This document shows, one piece after another, positions 1 to 8,216 of a DNA stretch of 64,000 bases. The translations under genes were made by a program, and so were the position numbers. Under the pieces are notes generated by a model. That model made no database searches. It saw only the letters and a list, made by a program, of their open reading frames with translations, and was not told where the DNA came from. This DNA is from Streptomyces sp. HUAS YS2 (GTDB lineage Bacteria; Actinomycetota; Actinomycetes; Streptomycetales; Streptomycetaceae), in NCBI RefSeq assembly GCF_033343995.1, contig NZ_CP137573.1, positions 3,815,001 to 3,879,000 on the forward strand, written 5' to 3'. The stretch's first letter is position 1; every line of letters starts with the position of its first letter.

Positions 1-2056
1 GGGCATCGTCGGCTTCGCGCACTGGTTCGTGGCGATCGGCTTCTTCGCGCTGCTGCTCACGATCGTGAACGCCTTCGGCCAGCTCTTCGAGGCCGACTGG
101 CTGATCCCGATCATCGGCGACTGGCTGCCGTACGAGATCTTCACCGAGTTCCTCGGCCTGATGACGGTCCTCGGCATCGTGACCCTGATCGTCGTCCGCC
201 AGCTGAGCAAGCCGACCAAGGCGGGCCGCAAGTCCCGCTTCGCGGGCTCCAAGACCGGCCAGGCGTACTTCGTCGAGGCCGTCATCCTGATCGTCGGCGT
301 CTGCATCATGACGCTCCGCGCCCTCGAGGGCGTCCAGCACCACGTGACCAGCTGGGAGCCGGGCTTCTTCGCCTCGTACCCGCTGATCGCGCTGCTCGAC
401 GGCCTGGACCTGAGCACGATCCAGTACCTCACCTACGGCTTCGCGGCGCTCAAGATCGTCACGTCCTTCACCTGGATGATCACGGTCTCGCTGAACACGA
501 ACATGGGTGTGGCCTGGCACCGCTTCCTCGGCTTCCCGAACATCTGGTTCAAGCGCAACGCGGACGGCTCCACCGCCCTCGGCCCGCTGCAGCCGATGAC
601 GACGGCCGGCAAGGAGATCGACTGGGAGGACCCGGCCGAGGACGCCGTCTTCGGTGTCTCCCAGGTCGAGCAGTTCTCCTGGAAGGGCATCCTCGACTTC
701 TCCACCTGCACCGAGTGCGGGCGCTGCCAGTCGCAGTGCCCCGCCTGGAACACGGGCAAGCCGCTCTCCCCGAAGCTCCTGATCATGTCGCTCCGCGACC
801 ACGCCCACGCCAAGGCGCCGTACCTGCTCGCGGGTGGCGGCAAGGACATGGAGGGCAACGAGAAGGCTTCGGCGGAGGCGCTCAAGGACGTCCCGGCGGC
901 CGCCCTGGCCGAGGCCGAGCGCCCGCTGATCGGCACCGCCGAGGAGAACGGCGTCATCGACCCGGACGTGCTGTGGTCCTGCACCACCTGTGGTGCGTGC
1001 GTGGAACAGTGCCCGGTCGACATCGAGCACATCGACCACATCGTCGACATGCGCCGCTACCAGGTGATGATCGAGTCCGCGTTCCCGTCCGAGGCGGGCA
1101 CGATGCTCAAGAACCTGGAGAAGAAGGGCAACCCCTGGGGCCTGGCGAAGAAGCAGCGCGTCGAGTGGACCAAGGAGGTCGACTTCGAGGTCCCGATCGT
1201 CGGCAAGGACGTCGAGGACCTCACCGAGGTCGACTACCTCTACTGGGTCGGCTGCGCCGGCGCCCTGGAGGACCGGGCCAAGAAGACGACGAAGGCCTTC
1301 GCCGAGCTGCTGCACATCGCGGGCGTCAAGTTCGCGATCATGGGCGGCGAGGAGAAGTGCACGGGTGACTCCCCGCGCCGTCTGGGCAACGAGCCGCTGT
1401 TCCAGCAGCTGGGCGCCGAGAACGTCGCGATGCTGAACATGGCGTTCGGCGAGGACGACGAGGACGAGTCGACGAAGAAGCCGAAGTCGGCGAAGAAGAT
1501 CGTCTCGACCTGCCCGCACTGCTTCAACACCATCGCCAACGAGTACCCGCAGCTCGGCGGCGAGTACGAGGTCATCCACCACACCCAGCTGCTGCAGCAC
1601 CTCATCGACGAGGGCAAGCTGATCCCGGTGACCCCGGTCGACGGCCTCATCACGTACCACGACCCGTGCTACCTGGGACGCCACAACAAGGTCTACACGC
1701 CGCCGCGCGAGATCATGTCCGCCGTCCCCGGCCTGCGCCAGCAGGAGATGCACCGCCACAAGGAGCGCGGCTTCTGCTGCGGCGCCGGTGGTGCCCGGAT
1801 GTGGATGGAGGAGCGGATCGGCAAGCGCATCAACACGGAGCGCGTGGACGAGGCGCTGTCCCTCAACCCGGACATCGTGTCGACGGCCTGCCCGTTCTGC
1901 CTCGTCATGCTGACGGACTCGGTCAACGGCAAGAAGAACGACGGCAAGGCCAAGGAGAGCCTGCAGGTCGTGGACGTCGCGCAGCTGCTGCTCGACTCGG
2001 TCAAGACGCCGGTGGAGGACGTGCCGGCGGAGCCCGAGCCGGAGCCCGCGCAGTAG
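1..2056 (+). CDS. Fe-S membrane oxidoreductase, heterodisulfide-reductase-like (5' end missing)
   Basis: The frame is open from the first bases, so the true start lies upstream; about 680 residues are visible. Hydrophobic segments in the first 160 residues suggest a membrane-anchored N-terminal part. Two ferredoxin-type [4Fe-4S] motifs follow (CTECGRCQSQCP near base 708, CTTCGACVEQCP near base 978). Two cysteine-rich CCG domains come next (around 1250-1380 and 1660-1800, with FCCGAGGARM near 1772). This order is known from HdrD/GlpC-like proteins that move electrons between membrane quinones and a soluble partner. The partner is not visible, so the substrate is unknown. The C terminus is a Pro/Glu-rich tail, and a strong terminator follows 10 bp after the stop. 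Confidence 0.85.
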   Translation, partial: GIVGFAHWFVAIGFFALLLTIVNAFGQLFEADWLIPIIGDWLPYEIFTEFLGLMTVLGIVTLIVVRQLSKPTKAGRKSRFAGSKTGQAYFVEAVILIVGVCIMTLRALEGVQHHVTSWEPGFFASYPLIALLDGLDLSTIQYLTYGFAALKIVTSFTWMITVSLNTNMGVAWHRFLGFPNIWFKRNADGSTALGPLQPMTTAGKEIDWEDPAEDAVFGVSQVEQFSWKGILDFSTCTECGRCQSQCPAWNTGKPLSPKLLIMSLRDHAHAKAPYLLAGGGKDMEGNEKASAEALKDVPAAALAEAERPLIGTAEENGVIDPDVLWSCTTCGACVEQCPVDIEHIDHIVDMRRYQVMIESAFPSEAGTMLKNLEKKGNPWGLAKKQRVEWTKEVDFEVPIVGKDVEDLTEVDYLYWVGCAGALEDRAKKTTKAFAELLHIAGVKFAIMGGEEKCTGDSPRRLGNEPLFQQLGAENVAMLNMAFGEDDEDESTKKPKSAKKIVSTCPHCFNTIANEYPQLGGEYEVIHHTQLLQHLIDEGKLIPVTPVDGLITYHDPCYLGRHNKVYTPPREIMSAVPGLRQQEMHRHKERGFCCGAGGARMWMEERIGKRINTERVDEALSLNPDIVSTACPFCLVMLTDSVNGKKNDGKAKESLQVVDVAQLLLDSVKTPVEDVPAEPEPEPAQ

Positions 2057-2066
2057 GGACCCGCTG

Positions 2067-2120
2067 AGGTACGACGAAGGGGCCGCCCCCGGGAAGGGGG
2101 CCGGCCCCTTCGTCGTACCT
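2067..2120 (+). terminator. Strong intrinsic terminator
   Basis: A perfect 19-bp inverted repeat (2067-2085 with 2102-2120) encloses a short GC-rich loop, starting 10 bp after the Fe-S protein stop codon. As usual in Streptomyces there is no long T tract. Confidence 0.85.
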
Positions 2121-2137
2121 GTGCGGGCGTAGCTCTC

Positions 2138-2262
2138 GGGTCGTCCCCTCGGCCGGTCCCCCTCGGCCGGTCCCCCTTGGGTCGTAGCCCCTGAGACGGA
2201 CCTCTGGGCCGTACTCCGGCCCACGGGTCGTACCCCCGGGCCGTACCCCGGCCCACGGCCCC
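2138..2262. repeat. Degenerate short repeats GGG(T/C)CGTACCCC
   Basis: Variants of GGGTCGTACCCC occur about five times between the terminator and the Yip1 gene (near 2138, 2179, 2206, 2225 and 2238). A 14-bp tandem duplication of CTCGGCCGGTCCCC lies at 2148-2176. I see no gene here. Confidence 0.6.
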
Positions 2263-2348
2263 TAGGGGATGTCACAGGTCGGCCGCAAAGGCGCCCCTGC
2301 TCCCCCGTGCGCGCACCGCACACAGCGGGAGCGGGTACGTTCGACGAC

Positions 2349-3257
2349 GTGGCTGGATTCAGGATCGGACGCGGCCGGGACAACCGCTCCCCGCAACAAC
2401 AACCGCAGCAGGCACCGCAGTACGGGCAGCCGGCGGCCCCGCCGCCGTACCCGCAGCAGCAGTGGCAGCAGGGCTCGCAGCAGCAGTACGGCGAGCCGGA
2501 GTACTTCGGGGACCCGTACCCGCAGCAGGGCGGCCCAGGCGGGCACGGCGGGCATGGCGGACACGATGGGCAGGGCGGGCACCCGCAGCCCCCGTACCCG
2601 CAGCAGGGCTACGTGGACAACAACCCGGGCCACACGCGGGCCTTCAGCATCCACGACGACCCGTACGGCGACGCGGCGACGTACCAGGCCGGCGCGGCCC
2701 CCGTCGCCCCGACCGGCCCCCGGCTCCCGTGGAAGGCCCTGCTGAGCGGCATCGTGCTGCGCCCGGGCCCGACGTTCCTCCAGATGCGGGACCACCCGGT
2801 GTGGGGCCCGGCGCTGATCGTCACGTTCCTCTACGGCCTGCTGGCCATCTTCGGATTCGACCAGGCCCGCGACGAGGCGATCAACGCGACGCTGTCGACG
2901 GCGGTCCCTTACGTCCTGATGACGGGCGTGGGCTTCGTGATCGGTGGCGCGATCCTGGGCGCGGTGACGCACACGCTGGCGCGCCAGCTGGGCGGCGACG
3001 GGGCGTGGCAGCCGACGGTCGGCCTGTCGATGCTGATCATGTCGATCACGGACGCGCCCCGTCTGCTCTTCGCCCTCTTCCTGGGCGGCGAGAACAGCCT
3101 GGTGCAGGTCCTCGGCTGGGTGACCTGGCTGGCGGCGGGCGCGCTGTTCACGTCGATGGTGAGCAAGTCGCACGACCTGCCCTGGCCGAAGGCCCTGGGC
3201 GCCTCGGCGATCCAGCTGATCGCCCTGTTGTCGATCATCAAACTCGGCACGATCTGA
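2349..3257 (+). CDS. Yip1-family integral membrane protein
   Basis: About 302 residues from GTG 2349 (VAGFRIGRGR). An in-frame ATG at 2307 exists, but the extra residues look unlike protein and the GTG start is preferred. The first 120 residues are a disordered Gln/Pro/Tyr/Gly-rich tail with repeated PYPQQ-like motifs and a His/Gly block. The remainder carries about five transmembrane segments with the Yip1/YIF1 pattern, including a conserved start of the membrane domain (LSGIVLRPGPTFLQMRDHP). Bacterial members are of unknown function. It stands alone and faces the next gene, with a shared terminator between them. Confidence 0.75.
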   Translation: MAGFRIGRGRDNRSPQQQPQQAPQYGQPAAPPPYPQQQWQQGSQQQYGEPEYFGDPYPQQGGPGGHGGHGGHDGQGGHPQPPYPQQGYVDNNPGHTRAFSIHDDPYGDAATYQAGAAPVAPTGPRLPWKALLSGIVLRPGPTFLQMRDHPVWGPALIVTFLYGLLAIFGFDQARDEAINATLSTAVPYVLMTGVGFVIGGAILGAVTHTLARQLGGDGAWQPTVGLSMLIMSITDAPRLLFALFLGGENSLVQVLGWVTWLAAGALFTSMVSKSHDLPWPKALGASAIQLIALLSIIKLGTI

Positions 3258-3320
3258 GCGACCCGCGCACTGACGCGCAGACGGACACGCGGACGGCTCG
3301 GACGGACACGCGGACACAGC

Positions 3321-3351
3321 GAGGCCCCCACCGCACGGCGGTGGGGGCCTC
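3321..3351. terminator. Bidirectional terminator between convergent genes
   Basis: A 13-bp perfect stem (3321-3333 with 3339-3351) with a 5-nt loop lies between the converging Yip1 and DHFR-like genes and can serve both. Confidence 0.85.
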
Positions 3352-3372
3352 GCGCGTGCAGTTCGTGTGTGG

Positions 3373-3945
3373 TCAGCGGACGACGTCGAAGACGTTCTTC
3401 TGCAGGCCGTTGGCGTAGGCCTCGTGCTCGACGAGCGTGAGCTTCTGGGCGTCCTTGTCGGTGGCGCTGAACAGGCGCTTGCCGGCGCCGAGGAGGAGCG
3501 GGAAGACGAGGAGGTGGTAACGGTCGATCAGGCCGGCGTCGGAGAGCGCGTGGTTCAGTGCGGCGCTGCCGTGCAGGATGATCGGGCCGCCCTCGGTCTC
3601 CTTCAGCGCGGCGACGTCGTCGACCGAGCGCAGGATCGTGGTCTCGCCCCAGTTCGACACCAGGTCGCCCTCGGCGAGGGTGGTGGAGACGACGTACTTC
3701 GGCATCACCTTGTAGTCGGCGAAGTCCTCCATGTCCGGCCACACGGGGCTGAAGGCCTCGTAGCTGGTCCGGCCCATCAGCATCGCCGCGGCTTCCTTCT
3801 GCTCCCGCTCCTTGATCTCGAACGCCTCGGGCAGGAAGTCCGTGTGCTTGAAGGTCCAGCCGGAGTTCCGGTAGCCGGGCTCGCCGCCCGGGGCCTCCAC
3901 GACGCCGTCGAGCGAGACGAAAGCGGTGCTGATCAGAGTACGCAT
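3373..3945 (-). CDS. Dihydrofolate reductase-family protein (RibD C-terminal type)
   Basis: 190 residues from ATG 3945, placed by a GAGGAG ribosome binding site 7 bases upstream; the longer frame to 4026 has none. The start MRTLISTAFVSLDGVVEAPG, then MGRTSYEAF, the central GGPIILHGSAALN and VFPLLLGAGKRLF match the YwjB/YyaP type of RibD C-terminal proteins. These bind NADPH in a DHFR fold and are predicted reductases of unknown substrate; they are not the essential folate enzyme. It appears monocistronic. Confidence 0.85.
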   Translation of the reverse strand: MRTLISTAFVSLDGVVEAPGGEPGYRNSGWTFKHTDFLPEAFEIKEREQKEAAAMLMGRTSYEAFSPVWPDMEDFADYKVMPKYVVSTTLAEGDLVSNWGETTILRSVDDVAALKETEGGPIILHGSAALNHALSDAGLIDRYHLLVFPLLLGAGKRLFSATDKDAQKLTLVEHEAYANGLQKNVFDVVR

Positions 3946-4085
3946 GGGACTGCTCCTCGGTAGCTCGGTGCTCGGTGACTCGGTACTGGCTCTTGCCTGG
4001 AGAGGGTCACGCCGGCCGCCGTGCACCCAACCATGACTTTTGACTGCCGGCCACGGAGAAACTCATCGGTCCACCGCACATCGGT

Positions 4086-4138
4086 TTGACGCTCATCGCT
4101 TTGGCGCACAACGGATTGACGCTCGTCGTTTGACGCTC
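4086..4138. repeat. Three TTGACGCTC repeats
   Basis: TTGACGCTC occurs three times (4086, 4116, 4130), the last touching the 3' end of the histidine phosphatase gene. A related TTGGCGCAC lies between them. This may be a decayed tandem duplication; no function can be assigned. Confidence 0.5.
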
Positions 4139-4760
4139 ACACGTGGAGCTCCGGTGGGAAACCGGTCCAGCGGAGGTCGGCGGAGAGATGACCGGCGTCG
4201 TTGAAGAGGAGGATCGACGGCGGACGGCCGGGGGCGTAACGAAGCACGGTCAGAGCCGCGTTGGCGTGGTTGATGCCCATCCAGCGCCACTCCGGGGCGT
4301 CGAGCGCGGCACGTACGAGCCAACCGGCGAGGAAGTTGTGGGTGACGACGAGTTCATGGCGCGGCTCGTCGCGCGCGACGGGTCCGGTGAACTCCGCGAC
4401 CGCCGCCGCCGCGAGCCCGGGCCCCTGCTCCCGCTCCTCGGCCGGGAACCCGGCCAGGAAGCCGAGCATGGCGTCCGCGGTCTCCGGCGGCAGCTCCTCG
4501 CGCGCCGGCAGATAGGGGATGTAGTCGCCGGCCGCGGCGGAGCGCCGCAGCGGGACGCCGTCGAGCTGCTCGCCGATCAGCCGGGCGGTCTGCTCGGCAC
4601 GGGCGAGCGGCCCGTGGTGGACCGCCGCCAGCGGAACCCCGCGCAGCCGCTCCCCGAGCAGCACGGCCTGCCGGCGCCCGGCCTCCGTCAGCTCGCTCTC
4701 GTCCGCCGAGGCCTCGGCGTGGCGGGTGAGGTAGAGGTAGCGGGCAGCGGTTCCGGTCAT
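4137..4760 (-). CDS. Histidine phosphatase (phosphoglycerate mutase-like) family protein
   Basis: 207 residues from ATG 4760 with a GAGGAG site upstream. The catalytic LTRHAEAS motif is at residues 11-18, and the second histidine is present in ELVVTHNFLAGW, so the enzyme should be active. The family removes or transfers phosphate through a phosphohistidine; the substrate here is unknown. The pattern GPLARAEQTARLI is the usual substrate-pocket arginine region. A 130-bp gap separates it from the upstream phosphoribosyltransferase gene on the same strand, so co-transcription is possible but unproven. Confidence 0.85.
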   Translation of the reverse strand: MTGTAARYLYLTRHAEASADESELTEAGRRQAVLLGERLRGVPLAAVHHGPLARAEQTARLIGEQLDGVPLRRSAAAGDYIPYLPAREELPPETADAMLGFLAGFPAEEREQGPGLAAAAVAEFTGPVARDEPRHELVVTHNFLAGWLVRAALDAPEWRWMGINHANAALTVLRYAPGRPPSILLFNDAGHLSADLRWTGFPPELHV

Positions 4761-4892
4761 GCGCGGGCTCTCCTCGGAGTCGATCTTGCGGACTCCTGGA
4801 GGGACGACACCGCACGAGGCGCGGTTCCGTACGGGGCGGGGGCAGGCCGGGCCGGATCGAGCCCGGCGGAACCGAATCCTGCGCCCGCGTCC

Positions 4893-5402
4893 CTAGAGCG
4901 CTTCCAGGTTCGGCTTCGGCGCCTCGCCCGTCCGGCTGACCGGCGGCAGAACCGACCACGGGAAGTTGATCCAGTCCTCGGTCTTCTTCCAGACGTACTC
5001 GCACTTCACGAGGGAGTGCGACTTCTCGTAGATGACCGCGGAGCGGACCTCGGCCACGTGGTCGACGCAGAAGTCGTGGACGAGCTTGAGCGTCTTGCCG
5101 GTGTCGGCGACGTCGTCCGCGATGAGGACCTTCTTGTCGGAGAAGTCGATCGCGTTGGGGACGGGCGCGAGCATGACCGGCATTTCCAGGGTGGTGCCGA
5201 CGCCGGTGTAGAACTCCACGTTCACGAGGTGGATGTTCTTGCAGTCGAGGGCGTACGCCAGGCCGCCGGCGACGAAGACGCCGCCGCGGGCGATGGAGAG
5301 CACGATGTCGGGCTGGTAGCCGTCGTCCGCGATCGTCTGGGCGAGCTCGCGGACGGCGCGGCCGAAGTCCTCGTACGTCAGGTTCTCGCGCACTTCACTC
5401 AT
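4893..5402 (-). CDS. Purine-type phosphoribosyltransferase
   Basis: 169 residues from ATG 5402. The PRPP-binding signature VLIADDVADTGKTL (about residue 90) and an N-terminal IARGGVFVAGGLAY loop are typical of hypoxanthine/xanthine/guanine phosphoribosyltransferases of actinobacteria, which salvage bases with PRPP to nucleotides in the cytoplasm. It sits 13 bp downstream of dcd on the same strand, so the two are probably one operon for nucleotide supply. Which base it uses cannot be read from the sequence. Confidence 0.85.
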   Translation of the reverse strand: MSEVRENLTYEDFGRAVRELAQTIADDGYQPDIVLSIARGGVFVAGGLAYALDCKNIHLVNVEFYTGVGTTLEMPVMLAPVPNAIDFSDKKVLIADDVADTGKTLKLVHDFCVDHVAEVRSAVIYEKSHSLVKCEYVWKKTEDWINFPWSVLPPVSRTGEAPKPNLEAL

Positions 5403-5415
5403 GTCGGCTACCGCC

Positions 5416-5991
5416 TCACACCTGGGTCCGATGGAAGTTCATGTAGGAGCGGGAGGCGGTCGGCCCCCGCTGGCCCTGGTACCGCGACCCGTAGCGCTCG
5501 GAGCCGTACGGGAACTCGGCGGGCGAGCTCAGCCGGAACATGCAGAGCTGGCCGATCTTCATCCCCGGCCAGAGCTTGATCGGCAGGGTGGCGAGGTTCG
5601 ACAGCTCCAGGGTCACGTGCCCGGAGAAGCCAGGGTCGATGAACCCGGCGGTCGAGTGGGTCACCAGGCCGAGCCGCCCGAGGGAGGACTTCCCCTCCAG
5701 CCGGGAGGCGATGTCGTCCGGCAGGGTGATGACCTCGTACGTCGAGGCCAGCACGAACTCGCCGGGGTGCAGGATGAACGCCTCGTCGCCCTCCGGCTCG
5801 ACCTCACGGGTGAGGTCCAGCTGCTCGACGGCGGGGTCGATGTGCGGGTACCGGTGGTTCTCGAACACACGGAAGAAGCGGTCGAGCCGCACGTCGATGC
5901 TCGAGGGCTGCACCATGGATTCGTCGTACGGGTCGATGCGCACCCGGCCTGCGTCGATCTCGGCCCGGATGTCCTTGTCTGAGAGAAGCAC
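5416..5991 (-). CDS. dcd: dCTP deaminase
   Basis: 191 residues from GTG 5991 (VLLSDKDIRAEID), preceded by a GGGGG-type binding site; the length equals the usual family length. Conserved parts are VQPSSIDVRLDRFFRVF, LHPGEFVLAST, the catalytic-region SSLGRLGLVTHSTAGFIDP and the C-terminal SRYQGQRGPTAS. The enzyme deaminates dCTP to dUTP for dTTP synthesis; the Glu in the GFIDPGFSGHVTLE region is the family's catalytic residue. The phosphoribosyltransferase gene follows 13 bp downstream. Confidence 0.95.
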   Translation of the reverse strand: MLLSDKDIRAEIDAGRVRIDPYDESMVQPSSIDVRLDRFFRVFENHRYPHIDPAVEQLDLTREVEPEGDEAFILHPGEFVLASTYEVITLPDDIASRLEGKSSLGRLGLVTHSTAGFIDPGFSGHVTLELSNLATLPIKLWPGMKIGQLCMFRLSSPAEFPYGSERYGSRYQGQRGPTASRSYMNFHRTQV

Positions 5992-6055
5992 GCCCCCACG
6001 ATACGCAGAGGGCGCGGACGTCCCCAATCGGGACGGCCCGCGCCCAGCTCCCACA

Positions 6056-6229
6056 TCAGCGCCGCTCGAGCTCCACGGGCACCGCGTGCCGCAGCCGCGC
6101 ACACCGTGGACATCGGATGAGCCGCCCGGGCCCGATCCGCCCGGCACCGAGCTGCTGCAACGGGAACGAAGCGGTACTGAACACGTGCCCCTCGGCACAA
6201 CGGACGACGGTGCGCTCCATCGAACCCAT
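6056..6229 (-). CDS. Small Cys/His zinc-ribbon-like protein
   Basis: 57 residues from ATG 6229 (MGSMERTVVRCAEGHVF), chosen because GGGAAGGGA lies just upstream; ATG 6220 is a possible internal start. The spaced pairs RCAEGH and RCPRCARLRH resemble a minimal zinc ribbon. The product is very basic. Function is unknown. It lies between dcd and the tRNA gene and is probably transcribed on its own. Confidence 0.65.
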   Translation of the reverse strand: MGSMERTVVRCAEGHVFSTASFPLQQLGAGRIGPGRLIRCPRCARLRHAVPVELERR

Positions 6230-6449
6230 CAAGTCCCTTCCCCGACAAGTGGTGGACGAGACAGCCACATTAGGGGATAAACAGGACGCCACTCCATCCG
6301 GCACTCCGCCCCCCACGCTACGCCCCAACTTCCTTCCCCCGCACACCCGTCCACCCCACCAAAACCGAAGGGCCCCACGACGCGACACGTCGGGAGCCCG
6401 CTATGAGGTACAGTGTGTGACGCTACGGTACGGATCACCGAACCGCTGC

Positions 6450-6520
6450 GCGGATGTAGTTTAATGGTAGAACATGAGCTTCCCAAGCTTATAGCGCGGG
6501 TTCGATTCCCGTCATCCGCT
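6450..6520 (+). tRNA. tRNA-Gly (anticodon CCC)
   Basis: The 71-nt sequence folds as a cloverleaf. The acceptor stem is GCGGATG with CATCCGC. The anticodon stem TGAGC/GCTTA closes the loop TTCCCAA, giving anticodon CCC. The T arm contains GGTTCGATTCC. CCA is not encoded. A terminator follows. This is the only complete copy; four further copies of its 3' part lie downstream as att-like repeats. Confidence 0.93.
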
Positions 6521-6521
6521 C
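6491..6521 (+). repeat. att-like core, copy 1 (inside tRNA-Gly)
   Basis: The last 31 bases of the tRNA (anticodon 3' flank to discriminator, plus one base) recur without mismatch at 10601, 17999, 19685 and 23078. A tRNA 3' end used this way is the classical attB of tyrosine integrases. Copy 1 is the reconstituted chromosomal tRNA. Confidence 0.85.
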
Positions 6522-6526
6522 TTGAA

Positions 6527-6557
6527 CGAAGCCCCAGGTCAGAGACCTGGGGCTTCG
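6527..6557. terminator. tRNA-Gly terminator, also 3' end of the CGNR gene
   Basis: A 14-bp perfect stem (6527-6540 with 6544-6557) with loop AGA follows the tRNA. On the minus strand it encodes the final residues DEAPGL and the stop codon of the neighbouring regulator gene. Confidence 0.85.
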
Positions 6558-7210
6558 TCGTTGTCCAGACCTGGGCCCGTGCCACCGGCTCGATTCCGCT
6601 GATAATGGGTTCGGCCTTTGGCGGAGTTCCCGCAGGTGGCCATGGAGCACCAGCGGCGGCGGCCGCCCCGGGAGCCGTCGATGAACAGCCAGCCGCATCG
6701 CTGACCGAGGCAGACGCGGGTGCGTTCCAGCGGCAGCGCCCGAAGCAGGTCGAATGCCTGCAGGGCGAGTTCGTGATCGAGGTAGTCGAGCCCCGATGTC
6801 TCGACGCCGGCCTGGAGCTGCGGTGTGGCCCCGCGGAAGGTGAGACGCGCGCTGGCGACCGCGCGCTTCCAATGGTTCTCCACGCGGTCGACCGCCTCCG
6901 CCGGGGCCGGAGCATCCTGGTGGATCAGTGCCGCGAGCAGATCGTGCAGAGCCTCGCGTAGCTCGCGGGTGCGACCCAGGGCCAGTTCGGCCCTGTCGGG
7001 CTCGGACCCGGCCAGCCGCCGCAAGGCCGTGAGGTCGGCGGGGGCGAAGTGACCGGTGAGGGCGGCCCATTCCAGCAGGCGCGGGTAACCGTCGAGCCAG
7101 TCGATCGGCTCCGCGCCACGCGCCGTGACCGTGTTCACCAGGTCGATGACGATGTGCCCGCCGACCAGGTCACGGAGCCTGAAGGTGTGAGGCTGGATGG
7201 TTCCCGTCAC
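6539..7210 (-). CDS. CGNR zinc-finger (ABATE domain) transcriptional regulator
   Basis: 223 residues from GTG 7210. An N-terminal ABATE-type helical domain (DLVNTVTARGAEPIDWL and the DLLAALIHQ helix) is followed by a C-terminal CGNR zinc finger: CLGQRCGWLFID, then RWCSMATCGNSAK at residues 170-205. Such proteins are predicted DNA-binding regulators of adjacent metabolic genes. It is divergent from the arginase-like gene with an inverted-repeat operator between them. The last six residues and the stop are encoded by the tRNA terminator, so the cassette boundary runs through the gene's 3' end. Confidence 0.85.
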   Translation of the reverse strand: MTGTIQPHTFRLRDLVGGHIVIDLVNTVTARGAEPIDWLDGYPRLLEWAALTGHFAPADLTALRRLAGSEPDRAELALGRTRELREALHDLLAALIHQDAPAPAEAVDRVENHWKRAVASARLTFRGATPQLQAGVETSGLDYLDHELALQAFDLLRALPLERTRVCLGQRCGWLFIDGSRGGRRRWCSMATCGNSAKGRTHYQRNRAGGTGPGLDNDEAPGL

Positions 7211-7244
7211 GCACGACCGCCTTTCACGAGCTTGCCTCCATCAA

Positions 7245-7276
7245 TCCAACCAGTGTACTGATGTTATCCGGTTGGA
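7245..7276. promoter_or_regulatory. Inverted-repeat operator in divergent promoter region
   Basis: TCCAACC (7245-7251) and GGTTGGA (7270-7276) form a perfect inverted repeat in the 94-bp gap between the CGNR regulator and the arginase-like gene. It is the best candidate for the CGNR binding site. Confidence 0.55.
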
Positions 7277-7304
7277 AATGACTCCCGGATGATCGGAGAC
7301 GCTC

Positions 7305-8216
7305 ATGGCTGCCGTCGAGCTCATCACGGCCCCCTGGAATCTCGGCCTGCGACCGCCCGCGCCGGGGCGCGAGCCCGGAACATGGCGGGCCCCGCAAGCG
7401 CTGCTGTCGGCGGGGCTGGAAGCACATCTGCGGCCGGCGCGCGTGGTGGAACTCGACCGTCCGCCGTACGACTTCGACGCGCAGCCGGCGACCCGCATCC
7501 GCAACGGGGTGACCATCCGCGAGCACGCGCTGCAACTGGGCGAGGCGGTCCGGGCCACGCTCGCCGCCTCCCGGTTCGCGGTCGTACTGGGCGGCGACTG
7601 CAGCATCCTGCTGGGATGCCTGCTGGGGGCCCGGCGCCTCGGACGCTGCGGCCTCGTCCACCTCGACGGGCACAGCGACTTCCGGCACCCCGGCAACCAC
7701 GACACCGGTTCGTCCCTCGGGTCGGCCGCCGGAATGGACCTGGCCCTGGCCACCGGCCGCGGTGAACTGCTGCTCACCCACTGGCCCGTGGTCGGCCGAC
7801 CGCTGGTCGCCGACGAGGACGTGGTCCAGATCGGCGACCGGGAGGAGAGCGGGGAGACACCCCCGGTCACCCGGTTCACCGCCCAGGAGATCCAGCGGAT
7901 CGGCATCGCCGCTCTGGGCGAGCGGGTGATCCGCCGCCTGGAGCGACGCGAGCTGGACCGTGTCTGGCTCCACCTCGACCTCGACGTGCTCGACGAACGC
8001 GTCCTGCCCGCGGTGGACTCCCCGGGCCGTCCCGGCCTGGACTTCTCCCAGCTCGCCGAACTCGTCTCGACCCTGGCCGCCACCGGCCGGGTGGTGGGGC
8101 TCGACGTCGCCATCTACGACCCGGAACTCGACCCGGACAGTGCGTACGCCGCTCCCCTCGTCGACTGCCTCGCCTCCGCCCTGACCCCGCTCGCGACCGT
8201 GGAGACGCACGCATGA
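7305..8216 (+). CDS. Arginase/agmatinase-family ureohydrolase
   Basis: 303 residues from ATG 7305. The manganese-ligand motifs of the ureohydrolase fold are present: VVLGGDCSILLG (about residue 95), VHLDGHSDFRHP (about 115) and LHLDLDVLDE (about 225). The family hydrolyses guanidino or formimino groups (arginine, agmatine, formiminoglutamate, guanidinobutyrate); this protein cannot be assigned to one. The spacing in DGHSDF fits the broad non-canonical group. Its stop overlaps the next gene's ATG (ATGA), so they form a two-gene operon controlled from the CGNR operator. Confidence 0.85.
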   Translation: MAAVELITAPWNLGLRPPAPGREPGTWRAPQALLSAGLEAHLRPARVVELDRPPYDFDAQPATRIRNGVTIREHALQLGEAVRATLAASRFAVVLGGDCSILLGCLLGARRLGRCGLVHLDGHSDFRHPGNHDTGSSLGSAAGMDLALATGRGELLLTHWPVVGRPLVADEDVVQIGDREESGETPPVTRFTAQEIQRIGIAALGERVIRRLERRELDRVWLHLDLDVLDERVLPAVDSPGRPGLDFSQLAELVSTLAATGRVVGLDVAIYDPELDPDSAYAAPLVDCLASALTPLATVETHA

